From positions 24,001-88,000 of the forward strand of contig JAUHXQ010000003.1 of assembly GCA_030426905.1 (NCBI GenBank): a stretch of DNA of 64,000 nt, written 5' to 3'. Below, in pieces: positions 28,814-37,100 of the stretch. The position numbers and the translations under genes were made by a program. Positions within the stretch are counted from its first letter, which is position 1. Every line of letters starts with the position of its first letter. Under the pieces are notes generated by a model. The model made no database searches. It was not told where the DNA came from and saw only the letters and a list, made by a program, of their open reading frames with translations. Origin of the DNA: Alphaproteobacteria bacterium (GTDB lineage: Bacteria; Pseudomonadota; Alphaproteobacteria; Rickettsiales; JABSSG01).

Positions 28814-29302
28814 ATGACTAGGTCATGTGAATTAATAGGAACATCGATATTGGTAGGTAATAAAGTATCTCATTCTAATCATAAGACTAAGAAGAGATTT
28901 TTGCCTAATTTACGTAATGTAACATTAGTGAGTAACGCATTAGGGGTAAAAGTCTCCATGAGAATAGCTGCTAGTTCTTTACGTACGGTTGATAAATATG
29001 GTGGGTTGGATGATTTTCTTACGTCTGTACCAAGAAGGAAGTTAGCTACAAAAGCAAAAATATTGCAGAAAAAAGTTCAGGATGCGATAGTTAAAAAAAA
29101 TTTAGATATAAAGTCAGATAAACCTGTCGCTACTGCTAAAAAAAATAAGGTTAGTAGGGTCAGTAAAAGAATAAACAAGAAATTAGAAAAAAAATCAAAT
29201 ATAGACCAGGTGAAAGCTAAAAAAGTTTCTGCTACTAAAAGTGTGAAAAAGATTGCTACACCTAAAAAGACAAAAACTATAACTAAATCAACAGAAAAAT
29301 AG
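28814..29302 (+). CDS. rpmB: Ribosomal protein bL28 with long lysine-rich extension
   Basis: The first ~97 residues are bL28: TRSCELIGTSILVGNKVSHS and NLRNVTLVSNALGVKVSMRI, then the RKLATKAKIL end. The protein then continues for about 65 more residues, rich in Lys, Ser, Thr and Val with KKIATPKKTKT-type sequence, making 162 residues against the usual 70-100. The extension is in frame with no stop and resembles the basic, disordered tails some ribosomal proteins acquire. It is followed 9 nt later by rpmE. Confidence 0.9.
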   Translation: MTRSCELIGTSILVGNKVSHSNHKTKKRFLPNLRNVTLVSNALGVKVSMRIAASSLRTVDKYGGLDDFLTSVPRRKLATKAKILQKKVQDAIVKKNLDIKSDKPVATAKKNKVSRVSKRINKKLEKKSNIDQVKAKKVSATKSVKKIATPKKTKTITKSTEK

Positions 29303-29311
29303 ATATTGATA

Positions 29312-29578
29312 ATGAGTAAAGATATTCATCCTAAGTGTTATAATTTAACGATACAATTTCCTAAAGGAGAAACTTTTGAGACAGTTTCAACATATTCTGG
29401 AGGAAAATTAGTTTTAGATGTTGATTTCAAAACTCATCCTGCGTGGACAGGTAAAGGAATTGCTAGAGCTAGTGATACTAGTACAACTGTTACCAAATTT
29501 AATAAGAAATTTGGTTCTTTGGATTTTTCAGTTGGTAGTAAAAAAAGCTCTGATCAAGCTGCGCAAGGTAAGTCCTAA
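29312..29578 (+). CDS. rpmE: Ribosomal protein bL31
   Basis: An 88-residue bL31 starting at the ATG at 29312. DIHPKCYNLTIQFPKGETFE and FKTHPAWTGKG are family hallmarks, and KFNKKFGSLDF is the conserved C-terminal part. Only one cysteine of the zinc motif is present (PKCYN), so it is the zinc-free type. A short Ser/Lys/Gln tail follows. It is part of the rpmB-rpmE pair. Confidence 0.92.
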   Translation: MSKDIHPKCYNLTIQFPKGETFETVSTYSGGKLVLDVDFKTHPAWTGKGIARASDTSTTVTKFNKKFGSLDFSVGSKKSSDQAAQGKS

Positions 29579-29586
29579 TTTAGTAA

Positions 29587-30093
29587 GTGTCTAATAAGTT
29601 AGATAGAGAATTTTTTAAGCAATCTACATTAACTGTTGCTCAGCAGCTTTTAGGCAAGAAACTAGTTTTTCAAAATATTAAATCTTACATTACAGAAACA
29701 GAAGCTTATATTGGTCAAGATGATCCTGCTTGTCATGCCGCTAAAGGTAGAACCAAGAGGACAGAAACAATGTTCAATGATGCTGGTTTTTCTTATGTTT
29801 ACTTAATATATGGAATGTATCATTGTTTGAATTTTGTTACAGAATCAAAAAATTTTCCAGCTGCAGTTTTAATACGTGGAGTGAAATTGCTAGATTCAAA
29901 CAATATATGTTTAGATGGTCCAGGAAAATTATGTAAATATATGGGGATTACAAGAGAACATAATGGTTTAGATATAGTAATTTCTAACGATTTTTATATT
30001 GAAGATATGAATTATAATCCTAATTTTATTACTACTCCTCGCATAGGGATCAGTAAAGGTAAAGATAAAAACTGGAGATATATCATCAAATGA
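29587..30093 (+). CDS. 3-methyladenine DNA glycosylase (MPG/AAG family)
   Basis: A 168-residue base-excision glycosylase of the AAG (YxlJ) family, not AlkA. The core is visible as [31 protein letters not shown] (containing the catalytic Glu), [19 protein letters not shown] and [13 protein letters not shown]. It starts with GTG at 29587, 9 nt after rpmE. It removes alkylated purines. It is slightly shorter than the usual 185-200 residues, with a short C-terminal end; the pncB ATG overlaps its stop by 4 nt. Confidence 0.9.
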   Translation: MSNKLDREFFKQSTLTVAQQLLGKKLVFQNIKSYITETEAYIGQDDPACHAAKGRTKRTETMFNDAGFSYVYLIYGMYHCLNFVTESKNFPAAVLIRGVKLLDSNNICLDGPGKLCKYMGITREHNGLDIVISNDFYIEDMNYNPNFITTPRIGISKGKDKNWRYIIK

Positions 30094-31535
30094 TTTCAAC
30101 TGATCTCTATAATCTTACGATGTCTTACGCTTATTGGAAGTTAAATAGGCATAATGACCATGCTGTTTACCATCTTTGCTTCAGGAAAAATCCATTTAAA
30201 GGTGGCTTTGCTATTGCTGCAGGGTTGCATACAGCTATTCAAACAGCAGCGAAAGAATTCGTCATTAACGATCAAGAAAGAGATTATTTATTAAGCATAA
30301 AAGACGATGCTAATAATAATTTATTTACTAAAGAATTTGTAAATTTTCTTTCAAACTTGAAGTTGTCTTGCGATATCTACGCGATAGAGGAGGGCAGCAT
30401 AGTATTTCCTTATGAGCCTATGGTTAGAGTATCGGGCCCTATTATTCAATGTCAAATAATTGAAACTCTGCTTCTAAATACTATTGGGTTTCAGACCTCT
30501 ATTGCTACAAAAGCTGCAAGAATCTGTTATGCAGCTAAAGACACGCCAGTTGTTGAGTTTGGCATGCGTCGTTCACCAAGTTTAAGTAGTTCAGTTTTTG
30601 CAAGTAGAGCTGCTTTTATTGGCGGTTGTGTTGCAACATCTAATACTCTTGCAGGGCAGGAGTTTGGTATTCCTGTACGAGGTACGCAGTCTCATTCTTG
30701 GGTTACGGCTTTTGATACAGAAGAAGATGCTTTCAAAGCTTATGCAAGTCATATTCCTGAATCAATGAATGTTTTTTTAGTTGATACTTTTTCTACGCTT
30801 AAAGGAGTAGAGACAGCCATTAAAGTTGGGCATGATCTTCGTCAGCAAGGTAAAAGGCTTGTCGGAATAAGGATAGACTCAGGTGATCTTGCTTGGCTTA
30901 GCAAACAAGCGCGTCATATGTTGGATACAAATGGTTTTGCTGATGCTAAGATTTTTGTCTCTAATGAAGTAGACGAATATGTCATAGAGAGTATTTATCG
31001 AGAAGGAGGCAAAATTGATTGTTGGGGAGTAGGCACAAAACTAATAGCAGCTGGTGGCAATGAGCCTTTAGGTTGTGTGTATAAATTGTCTGCTCTAAAA
31101 AGAGGAGATGATAAAGGTTGGCAGTATAAGATTAAAATATCAGAGCAAGCTGCTAAGACTTCTATTCCAGGCGTTCAGCAAGTGAAGAGATTTATTGGAG
31201 ATGATGGAGAGTATTTGGGAGATATGATATTTAATGAAGCTGATGATAATGTAAGTAATAATATTATTGATCCTCTAGATAGTAATCATAAAAAAACCTT
31301 CCCTTCTAACTGTAAAAGCAAGTTATTACTCAAACCTATTATAAAAAAAGGGGTAATAGTTTATCAATTTCCTTCGTTGTCTTCTATTCAAGAACGTACA
31401 AAAACAGAAATGAATTCTATACATTATGGCATCAAAAGATTTATGAATCCTCATATTTACCCTGTGGGAATCGAGGAAAGTTTGTATTATCTACGTAATG
31501 AGCTTAAAAATTATTTTAGATTGACTAATTTATGA
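30090..31535 (+). CDS. pncB: Nicotinate phosphoribosyltransferase
   Basis: A 481-residue NAPRTase catalysing the ATP-assisted conversion of nicotinate plus PRPP to nicotinate mononucleotide. Motifs: [16 protein letters not shown] at the N terminus, [18 protein letters not shown] (catalytic His region), [13 protein letters not shown] and [20 protein letters not shown]. The start ATG overlaps the glycosylase stop as ATGA. It indicates NAD salvage from host nicotinate. No other NAD gene is in the window. Confidence 0.93.
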   Translation: MISTDLYNLTMSYAYWKLNRHNDHAVYHLCFRKNPFKGGFAIAAGLHTAIQTAAKEFVINDQERDYLLSIKDDANNNLFTKEFVNFLSNLKLSCDIYAIEEGSIVFPYEPMVRVSGPIIQCQIIETLLLNTIGFQTSIATKAARICYAAKDTPVVEFGMRRSPSLSSSVFASRAAFIGGCVATSNTLAGQEFGIPVRGTQSHSWVTAFDTEEDAFKAYASHIPESMNVFLVDTFSTLKGVETAIKVGHDLRQQGKRLVGIRIDSGDLAWLSKQARHMLDTNGFADAKIFVSNEVDEYVIESIYREGGKIDCWGVGTKLIAAGGNEPLGCVYKLSALKRGDDKGWQYKIKISEQAAKTSIPGVQQVKRFIGDDGEYLGDMIFNEADDNVSNNIIDPLDSNHKKTFPSNCKSKLLLKPIIKKGVIVYQFPSLSSIQERTKTEMNSIHYGIKRFMNPHIYPVGIEESLYYLRNELKNYFRLTNL

Positions 31536-31585
31536 TCTGTGTTATAAATCATCTATTCAACTTAGTTAATTCATAATTTATAAAG

Positions 31586-31720
31586 ATGCAGCGTACATAC
31601 CAACCAAGTAATTTAGTAAGAAAAAGAAGACATGGTTTCAGAGCTCGTATGAGTACTCTTGGTGGCAGGAAAGTACTAAATGCTAGGAGAGCAAAGGGGC
31701 GTAAGCGTTTGTGCGCATAG
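31586..31720 (+). CDS. rpmH: Ribosomal protein bL34
   Basis: A 44-residue gene missed by a 60-residue ORF cut-off. The ATG is at 31586-31588 and the TAG at 31718-31720. The product begins [20 protein letters not shown] and continues with the invariant [20 protein letters not shown], which identifies bL34 unambiguously. In most bacteria rnpA follows directly; here the next 67 nt hold no rnpA and lead into thiD. An antisense ORF of 63 codons over it is a shadow. Confidence 0.96.
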   Translation: MQRTYQPSNLVRKRRHGFRARMSTLGGRKVLNARRAKGRKRLCA

Positions 31721-31787
31721 TTATTGCAGTACTCGTACAATAGCAGATAAAGTATAGTGTATAAACTTTAGCTATAATTCTATAAAA

Positions 31788-32612
31788 ATGTCAAAAAAAA
31801 TTATCAGAGCATTAACTATTGCAGGTTTCGATGGCAGTGGTGGAGCAGGTATTCAGGCAGATATTAAAACTTTTTCTGCACTAGGATGTTATGCGATGTC
31901 TGTGTTAACTGCTTTACCCGTACAAAATACTTTAGGAGTACAATCTATTTATCAGCTGCCTCTCAATGCTATTGAGGAGCAGTGTAGAGCAATTTTTGAT
32001 GATATCGGTGTCGATGTAGTAAAAATTGGTATGGTCTTTAACGATCAAATTATTGAAGTTATCAGTAAAATTTTGATCGAATATAGCCCAAAAATAGTTG
32101 TACTTGATCCAGTGATGGTTGCCAAGAGTGGTCATGATTTACTGGAAGCAGAAGCAATTGATTTATTGGTCGGGAAGCTATTTCCTTTAAGCGATATAGT
32201 TACTCCAAATATTCCAGAGGCATCAAAAATATTAGAAAAAGATATATTAGAAAAAGAAGGGATGTTATCGGCAGTAGAAGAGTTACTAAAATTTGGCTCT
32301 AAATCTGCAATAATCAAAGGTGGACATGCTGATTCTCTATTATGCGAGGATGTATTATATTGGCAAGGGCAAAAGTATCGCTTCAGCACTGAGCGTATCA
32401 ATACGATAAATAATCATGGTACTGGTTGTACATTCTCAGCAGCAATTGCAGCTTTTTTAGGGCATGGATTTGAGATGCCAGAAGCAGTGGAGCAGGCGAA
32501 AAAATATCTAACTAAAGCATTGGTTGCATATAAGGATACTAAAATCGGTAAGGGACACGGACCTGTTGATCATTTCTTCTCTTACTCTAGTACTTCTAAG
32601 AAAATTTCTTAA
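31788..32612 (+). CDS. thiD: Hydroxymethylpyrimidine/phosphomethylpyrimidine kinase
   Basis: A 274-residue ribokinase-fold kinase. IAGFDGSGGAGIQADIKTF is the ThiD N-terminal signature, VVLDPVMVAKSGHDLL the mid segment, and NNHGTGCTFSAAIA the anion hole with the catalytic Asp position replaced in register by the family TGC motif. It phosphorylates the pyrimidine half of thiamine, and in some bacteria acts on pyridoxal or pyridoxine. No other thiamine gene is nearby, so salvage use is likely. A TATAAT at 31771-31776 lies 11 nt before the ATG. Confidence 0.9.
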   Translation: MSKKIIRALTIAGFDGSGGAGIQADIKTFSALGCYAMSVLTALPVQNTLGVQSIYQLPLNAIEEQCRAIFDDIGVDVVKIGMVFNDQIIEVISKILIEYSPKIVVLDPVMVAKSGHDLLEAEAIDLLVGKLFPLSDIVTPNIPEASKILEKDILEKEGMLSAVEELLKFGSKSAIIKGGHADSLLCEDVLYWQGQKYRFSTERINTINNHGTGCTFSAAIAAFLGHGFEMPEAVEQAKKYLTKALVAYKDTKIGKGHGPVDHFFSYSSTSKKIS

Positions 32613-32617
32613 ATATT

Positions 32618-32790
32618 AAAATTAATTAATTTATTTTTTTTATATCACATTTTTTTATCATTTATAATTTTAGCTTAGGTTATAATTAAAAAAGATATTT
32701 TTTCTATATTTTTCTAGGTAAAATTTTCTATTCCAAAGAGAATTTAGTAAATCAAAACAATTTTATTTTAGTAATTTTTCTTATTTATTA
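32618..32790 (+). repeat. Upstream repeat, copy 1 (about 170 bp)
   Basis: Near-identical to 33473-33640, starting AAAATTAATTAATTTATTTTT and ending TTTTTCTTATTTATTA. Only small indels and single-base differences separate the copies. Both contain TTAGCTTAGGTTATAATTAAAA (TATAAT at 32681-32686 here), a likely shared -10. Each copy lies directly upstream of one of the two paralogous acidic-protein genes. The 260-bp thiD-to-gene spacer is filled by this repeat plus a 58-bp insertion. Confidence 0.88.
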
Positions 32791-32811
32791 AGATTTAGTA
32801 ATAATAAAAGG

Positions 32812-32840
32812 TTGACAGTTGCTCTTTTGATGCGTATTTA
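32812..32840 (+). promoter_or_regulatory. Extra promoter present only upstream of the first paralogue
   Basis: TTGACA (32812-32817) and TATTTA (32835-32840) are spaced by 17 nt. They lie in a segment of about 58 bp that is absent between the repeat and the start of the second paralogue. The -35 is a consensus match. Confidence 0.5.
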
Positions 32841-32872
32841 TTGATAAAAATTAACTAATTACGATTAACGAT

Positions 32873-33403
32873 ATGAAACAGCAAATAGAAAATCAAGAAA
32901 CAACAACATTCGTTAGAGAGTTCTATGCAAAAAATGGTGACCTTATAAGGGAGTTTAATTGCGAAAATGGTACTCAAATGTTTGAAAGTTATAATGAAAA
33001 TGGTGCTATTATTCGCCAAATGATAATGTATTGCAATGGTACTAATGCATATGTTAAATTTGAAAATAATGTTCCTGTAAATGGTCATGAAAAACATGCA
33101 GATGGCACAGAAGTAAAGTTACTATTTCCTAATTATAATGTTGATGCGGAAGTAGATTATGATGAAGATCAGACTAGCGATAGAGCTGATGCAGAAGAAG
33201 ATTATGATGAAGATCAGACTAGCGATAGAGCTGATGCAGAAGAAGATTATGATGAAGATCAGACTAGCGATAGAGCTGATGAGGAAGTAGATAAAGATCA
33301 GTATATTACAGATTGGATGAATCAAGTAGTGCAACCTCAGCAAAATCCGGAAGAAGAAAATACTCTAGGTGTTTGTGGTGACCAAGATGGTTTAAATACA
33401 TAA
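32873..33403 (+). CDS. Acidic repeat protein of unknown function, paralogue 1
   Basis: A 176-residue acidic protein with no signal peptide or membrane segment. The N terminus (about 15-80) has short MORN/YwqK-like Gly-Asn repeats such as EFYAKNGDLIREFNCENGT. The middle has three 15-residue units, DYDEDQTSDRA-type, encoded by 45-bp tandem repeats. The last 24 residues, QPQQNPEEENTLGVCGDQDG plus a short end, match paralogue 2 almost exactly, although the middles differ. A conserved C terminus on divergent bodies suggests a targeting or secretion signal, and T4SS effectors often carry C-terminal signals; this is inference. No known function. Confidence 0.75.
   Translation: MKQQIENQETTTFVREFYAKNGDLIREFNCENGTQMFESYNENGAIIRQMIMYCNGTNAYVKFENNVPVNGHEKHADGTEVKLLFPNYNVDAEVDYDEDQTSDRADAEEDYDEDQTSDRADAEEDYDEDQTSDRADEEVDKDQYITDWMNQVVQPQQNPEEENTLGVCGDQDGLNT
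33143..33277 (+). repeat. Three tandem 45-bp coding repeats
   Basis: Units 33143-33187, 33188-33232 and 33233-33277. Units 2 and 3 are identical; unit 1 differs at two positions. Each encodes 15 residues of DA(E)E(V/E)DYDEDQTSDRA type. A partial fourth unit (GATGAGGAAGTAGATAAAGA) follows. The spacing is exact and in frame, so copy number could vary by slippage. Confidence 0.95.
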
Positions 33404-33441
33404 TTGCTAATAAGCTTTATTTGTAGAGAGGGTTATCTTGT
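33332..33441 (+). repeat. 3'-end repeat, copy 1 (110 bp)
   Basis: Aligns without gaps to 34326-34435. It covers the last 23 codons, the stop and about 38 nt of 3' flanking DNA, including TTATTTGTAGAGAGGGTTATCTTGT, which is essentially identical in both. Conservation outside the reading frame shows the paralogues arose by, or exchange through, DNA-level duplication. Confidence 0.9.
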
Positions 33442-33472
33442 GCTTGTATTTCTTCCTTCAATAAAAACCACT

Positions 33473-33640
33473 AAAATTAATTTATTTTTTTATATCACAT
33501 TTTTTTATCACTTATAATTTTAGCTTAGGTTATAATTAAAAAAGGTATTTTTTCTATGTTTTTCTAGGTAAAATTTTCTATTCCAAAGAAAATTTAGTAA
33601 ATCAAAACAATTTTATTTTAGTAATTTTTCTTATTTATTA
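33473..33640 (+). repeat. Upstream repeat, copy 2 (about 168 bp)
   Basis: Partner of 32618-32790, with the -10-like TATAAT at 33531-33536. It leads directly into the second paralogue's start without the 58-bp insertion found in copy 1. The spacer 33404-33647 consists of the 3' repeat and this upstream repeat. Confidence 0.88.
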
Positions 33641-33647
33641 ACTAATT

Positions 33648-34397
33648 ATGATTGACGACATGATAGAAAATATTCAAGAGCACAGGGTTATAGAAAAAAG
33701 GTTTGATTATGGTAATGGAGAAGAAATAAAGAAAGAATTTTATGATGAAAATGATAATCTTTTTAAGATAGTTACCTATTTATCTGATGGTCAAGTTGAA
33801 GAAGAAATTATAGCCAATGGTGTTAAGGTGCATTTAGGTTATTTAAATGAAGAAGATTTTAATAATGGAGTTCCAACGGCTCATTATTTTGATGATGATG
33901 ATGAAATTTCATCAAGTACACAACATAGTAATGATGAGGTAACTTCATCACATACAGAAGTAGAAAACAATGATTCACAGCTACAAACACAAATACCATC
34001 CTATCAGAAGGGGCAACGAATATATGTAGGTGATGGAGAGTTTGATAGTGTATTTAGAGCAAAATTAAATCAAGATATCGGAGGAGGACAGCGTGCCAAT
34101 ATATATTATTTGGGTAATAATGCTCATGGCCGAGTAGTAAAGGATGTAATAGGTGATGATGGTACTATCACATTACGCTATGTTTATGGTGATTTAGAGA
34201 TTAAGGAAGAAGGGGTAGTAGGTCAAATGATCTTGGCTGAAGAAATTTTGCAAGCAGAGCCTCATCTTCCGCAATTAGTTAATGATGATACTCCTATGGA
34301 TATGGATGTTAATGCTCAAATAATACAACCTCAGCAGAATCCAGAAGAAGAAAATATTCTAGGTAATTGTGGTGACCAAGATGGATTAAATGCATAA
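33648..34397 (+). CDS. Acidic protein of unknown function, paralogue 2
   Basis: A 249-residue acidic protein with no signal or membrane segment. Like paralogue 1, it opens with short repeats of the FDYGNGEEIKKEFYDENDN type. Unlike it, it has a Ser/Thr/Asp-rich linker (about 85-120), then a unique segment of about 90 residues, QKGQRIYVGDGEFDSVFRAK to GVVGQMILAEE, that could be a small beta-rich domain. The last ~24 residues (QPQQNPEEENILGNCGDQDG and end) match paralogue 1. The start used is ATG at 33648; a second ATG lies 4 codons in. No known function; effector-like by composition only. Confidence 0.75.
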   Translation: MIDDMIENIQEHRVIEKRFDYGNGEEIKKEFYDENDNLFKIVTYLSDGQVEEEIIANGVKVHLGYLNEEDFNNGVPTAHYFDDDDEISSSTQHSNDEVTSSHTEVENNDSQLQTQIPSYQKGQRIYVGDGEFDSVFRAKLNQDIGGGQRANIYYLGNNAHGRVVKDVIGDDGTITLRYVYGDLEIKEEGVVGQMILAEEILQAEPHLPQLVNDDTPMDMDVNAQIIQPQQNPEEENILGNCGDQDGLNA

Positions 34398-34435
34398 TTG
34401 CTAATAAATCTTATTTGTAGAGAGGGTTATCTTGT
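34326..34435 (+). repeat. 3'-end repeat, copy 2 (110 bp)
   Basis: Gapless partner of 33332-33441, covering the conserved C-terminal codons, stop and about 38 nt beyond. It ends about 50 bp before the 3' end of mutS, which is convergent. Confidence 0.9.
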
Positions 34436-34487
34436 ATTTATGTTCTGTTTCTTTCTTATGTATTTTGTAAAAACTCATGACATAAAT

Positions 34488-37100
34488 TTATAGGGATTCT
34501 TTCAGTTGATAGAGTATTTGCAGCGCTTCTTTGGGAGATAATTCGTCTGGGTTGATTTTAACTAATTTTGTGGTAATAGAATTTTCTTCTTGTTGTTGCT
34601 TGTAGTCTAATAAATCTAGATTTTCTTTATGGTGATTTTTTACTTTTGCAGTGTGGCTACGATCGTTTAGTTTTTGGAGTATTGTTTTTGATCTCTTGAC
34701 AACATCTTTAGGTATTCCTGCAATTTCAGCAACGTTAATACCGTAAGAGCAGTTAGCGATACCTGGTATTACTTTGTGCATAAAGATAATTTTGTTTTCC
34801 CATTCCTTGACTTTAACTGTATAACATGACATTTTATCTAATTTTTTTGCTAGGTCAGTTAGCTCGTGATAGTGAGTGGAAAAGAGCGTTCGTCCCTTGA
34901 TATGGTTATGTAAATACTCTAGGCAACTCCAAGCAATTGCAATACCATCATAGGTAGAAGTGCCTCGTCCTATTTCGTCTAGAATAATTAAGGATTTATT
35001 AGTTGCTTGATTTAATATCACTGCTGTTTCTATCATTTCTACTAAGAAAGTGGAGTGGCCTTTTGCGAGATCATCTCCTGCTCCTATGCGGCTAAATATT
35101 CGGTCGATCAGTCCAATTTTAGCAAATTTTGCGGGGACAAATGAACCTATATGCCCTAAAATAGAAATTATAGCGTTTTGTCTTAAGAAGGTACTTTTTC
35201 CTGACATATTGGGGCCAGTAATTAGCCAAATCTTTTGCGACTGATCTAATTTCAAGTCATTTTCAATGAATTTTTGATTGTTCTTTTCAATGCTACATTC
35301 AATAATTGGATGCTTTCCTTCTTTAATTATAAGATCAGCGGTATCGTTTATTTCTGGTCTAGAATATTTACGATTGGTGGCAAAGTAGGCGAAGCTACTT
35401 ATAACATCAAGGTAAGATATGGATTTAGCAATATCTAAAATAATTTCGCGATAATTTAGTACTTCATCGGTGATTTCATTGAAGATCTGTGCTTCTAATA
35501 ATTCTATCTGGTGATTAATATCGATGATTTTGCTTTCTACTTCTTTGAGTTTGTTACTAACAAACCTAACATTATTGACCATAGTTTGTCTGTGAATCAA
35601 TTCACTACAATCAAGATTCTTTGCTTGTGCTTTTGTTACTTCTATATAGTAGCCTAGTACATTATTAAATTCAATTTTAAGATTATGTATACCGGTTTTT
35701 TGTACATATTCTCTGCGTAAGTGGTCTAGGGTGGATCTGCTGTTATCACGAAATTCATATAATTCTTCTAACTGCAAATTATATTTGCGATCAATAAAAT
35801 CTTCTTCATTAAAATATGCATCACGTTCTACTAGTGCTTCTTTTAGTAAGGCAAGAGCTTCTTGTCCTTGAAAAAATTTTTTAGCAATGATGGAAAGTTG
35901 GTTCTGGTTATTATTGTTGCATAAATTGGCAATTATTATTGCTTTTTCTAAAGCTTGTTTTATATGATACAAATCTCTTGGTAGTGCGCGTTTGATTGCA
36001 ATTTTAGCAATGGATCTTTCGATATCAGGAACTTTTTTTAAGATATTACGAATTTTGTCGCATAAGCTGTAGTTATTGATAAAAAATTCTACTAGATCCA
36101 AGCGATCATTGATTGTTTTTAAATTCACTGAAGGGAAGGATAAGAATTTTCTTAGTAATCTTCCTCCGGCATTAGTTAGAGTGTTGTCTATGATTTTAAG
36201 TAATGAATAACCGTGTTCTCCTTTTGAATCGAATATTTCTAAGTTACTTTGCGTGATTTTGTCTAAAATCATATAATCTTTTTTTTCGATTATTTTAGGA
36301 AAAGATAAAAATATTTTTTCTTTTTTCTGAGTTATAGATAGATACTCAATTAAAGATCCGCATGCTGCAATTTGATTATTATCGAAATCACCTAAGCTTT
36401 CTATAGTACGTAAGTCAAAATTATGTTGAATTTTGCGCTCTGTTTTTTTTGGGTTGAAGAATGAATCAACAAAAGTTACTACACGGCATTTGAAATCGTC
36501 TAAAATATCTTTTAAATGCTGATTTATAATTAAAGAGTCAGCCATGATGACTTCAGTAGGGTTTAGTCTGCTTAAATCGGAGTATAAATTACTTACATCA
36601 GAGCTAATTACGGCGAATTCTAGTGTTGAGATATCAGCATAGGCAATTGCTGCTTTATTGTTTTCAATAACAATAGAGGCTAAATAATTTGCTTTTTTAC
36701 CTTGTAACAGATTATCTTCAGTAAGAGTGCCCGGAGTAAGAATTCTTACTACTTCTCGCTTGACAACTGACTTATAACCGCGTTTTTTTGCTTCTTCAGG
36801 TGTCTCTAGTTGTTCGCAGATAGCAACTTTTTTGCCTGCTTTAATAAGTTTTTGGATATAAACTTCTGAGCTATGATGTGGTATGCCACACATAGGGATG
36901 TCATCTCCATTATTCTTACCACGTTTGGTGAGTGCTATTTCAAGAATAGGAGCAGCTTCGGTTGCATCTGAATAAAAAAGTTCATAAAAATCTCCCATTC
37001 GGTAAAGCAAAAGGCAATCCTGGTGTTCTTGTTTTATTTTTAAATATTGCTGCATCATAGGGGTAGCTTTTTCTATTACCGCTGATGCACTTGTATTCAT
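34488..37100 (-). CDS. mutS: DNA mismatch repair ATPase MutS
   Basis: An 870-residue MutS1, the expected length. The mismatch-recognition domain begins TPMMQQYLKIKQEHQDCLLLYRMGDFYELF, with the Phe-x-Glu motif in FYELF. Walker A is GPNMSGKST. Walker B is in SLIILDEIGRGTSTYDG, followed by FSTHYHELT. The C terminus has a short dimerisation tail (PDELSPKEALQILYQLKE). It is convergent with paralogue 2 and directly follows the AmpG-like gene (1-nt spacing), so the two minus-strand genes form an operon. Confidence 0.97.
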   Translation of the reverse strand: MNTSASAVIEKATPMMQQYLKIKQEHQDCLLLYRMGDFYELFYSDATEAAPILEIALTKRGKNNGDDIPMCGIPHHSSEVYIQKLIKAGKKVAICEQLETPEEAKKRGYKSVVKREVVRILTPGTLTEDNLLQGKKANYLASIVIENNKAAIAYADISTLEFAVISSDVSNLYSDLSRLNPTEVIMADSLIINQHLKDILDDFKCRVVTFVDSFFNPKKTERKIQHNFDLRTIESLGDFDNNQIAACGSLIEYLSITQKKEKIFLSFPKIIEKKDYMILDKITQSNLEIFDSKGEHGYSLLKIIDNTLTNAGGRLLRKFLSFPSVNLKTINDRLDLVEFFINNYSLCDKIRNILKKVPDIERSIAKIAIKRALPRDLYHIKQALEKAIIIANLCNNNNQNQLSIIAKKFFQGQEALALLKEALVERDAYFNEEDFIDRKYNLQLEELYEFRDNSRSTLDHLRREYVQKTGIHNLKIEFNNVLGYYIEVTKAQAKNLDCSELIHRQTMVNNVRFVSNKLKEVESKIIDINHQIELLEAQIFNEITDEVLNYREIILDIAKSISYLDVISSFAYFATNRKYSRPEINDTADLIIKEGKHPIIECSIEKNNQKFIENDLKLDQSQKIWLITGPNMSGKSTFLRQNAIISILGHIGSFVPAKFAKIGLIDRIFSRIGAGDDLAKGHSTFLVEMIETAVILNQATNKSLIILDEIGRGTSTYDGIAIAWSCLEYLHNHIKGRTLFSTHYHELTDLAKKLDKMSCYTVKVKEWENKIIFMHKVIPGIANCSYGINVAEIAGIPKDVVKRSKTILQKLNDRSHTAKVKNHHKENLDLLDYKQQQEENSITTKLVKINPDELSPKEALQILYQLKESL

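Noticed and set aside
31549-31740. 63-codon minus-strand ORF over rpmH
   Set aside because: Antisense shadow. The plus strand encodes bL34 with invariant residues.
33143-33277. Tandem repeats as a possible CRISPR array
   Set aside because: Units are contiguous without spacers and in coding frame.
33122-33343. 73-codon minus-strand ORF with a repeated Ile/Phe-rich pattern
   Set aside because: Antisense of the acidic 45-bp repeats; hydrophobicity is a by-product of the repeat.
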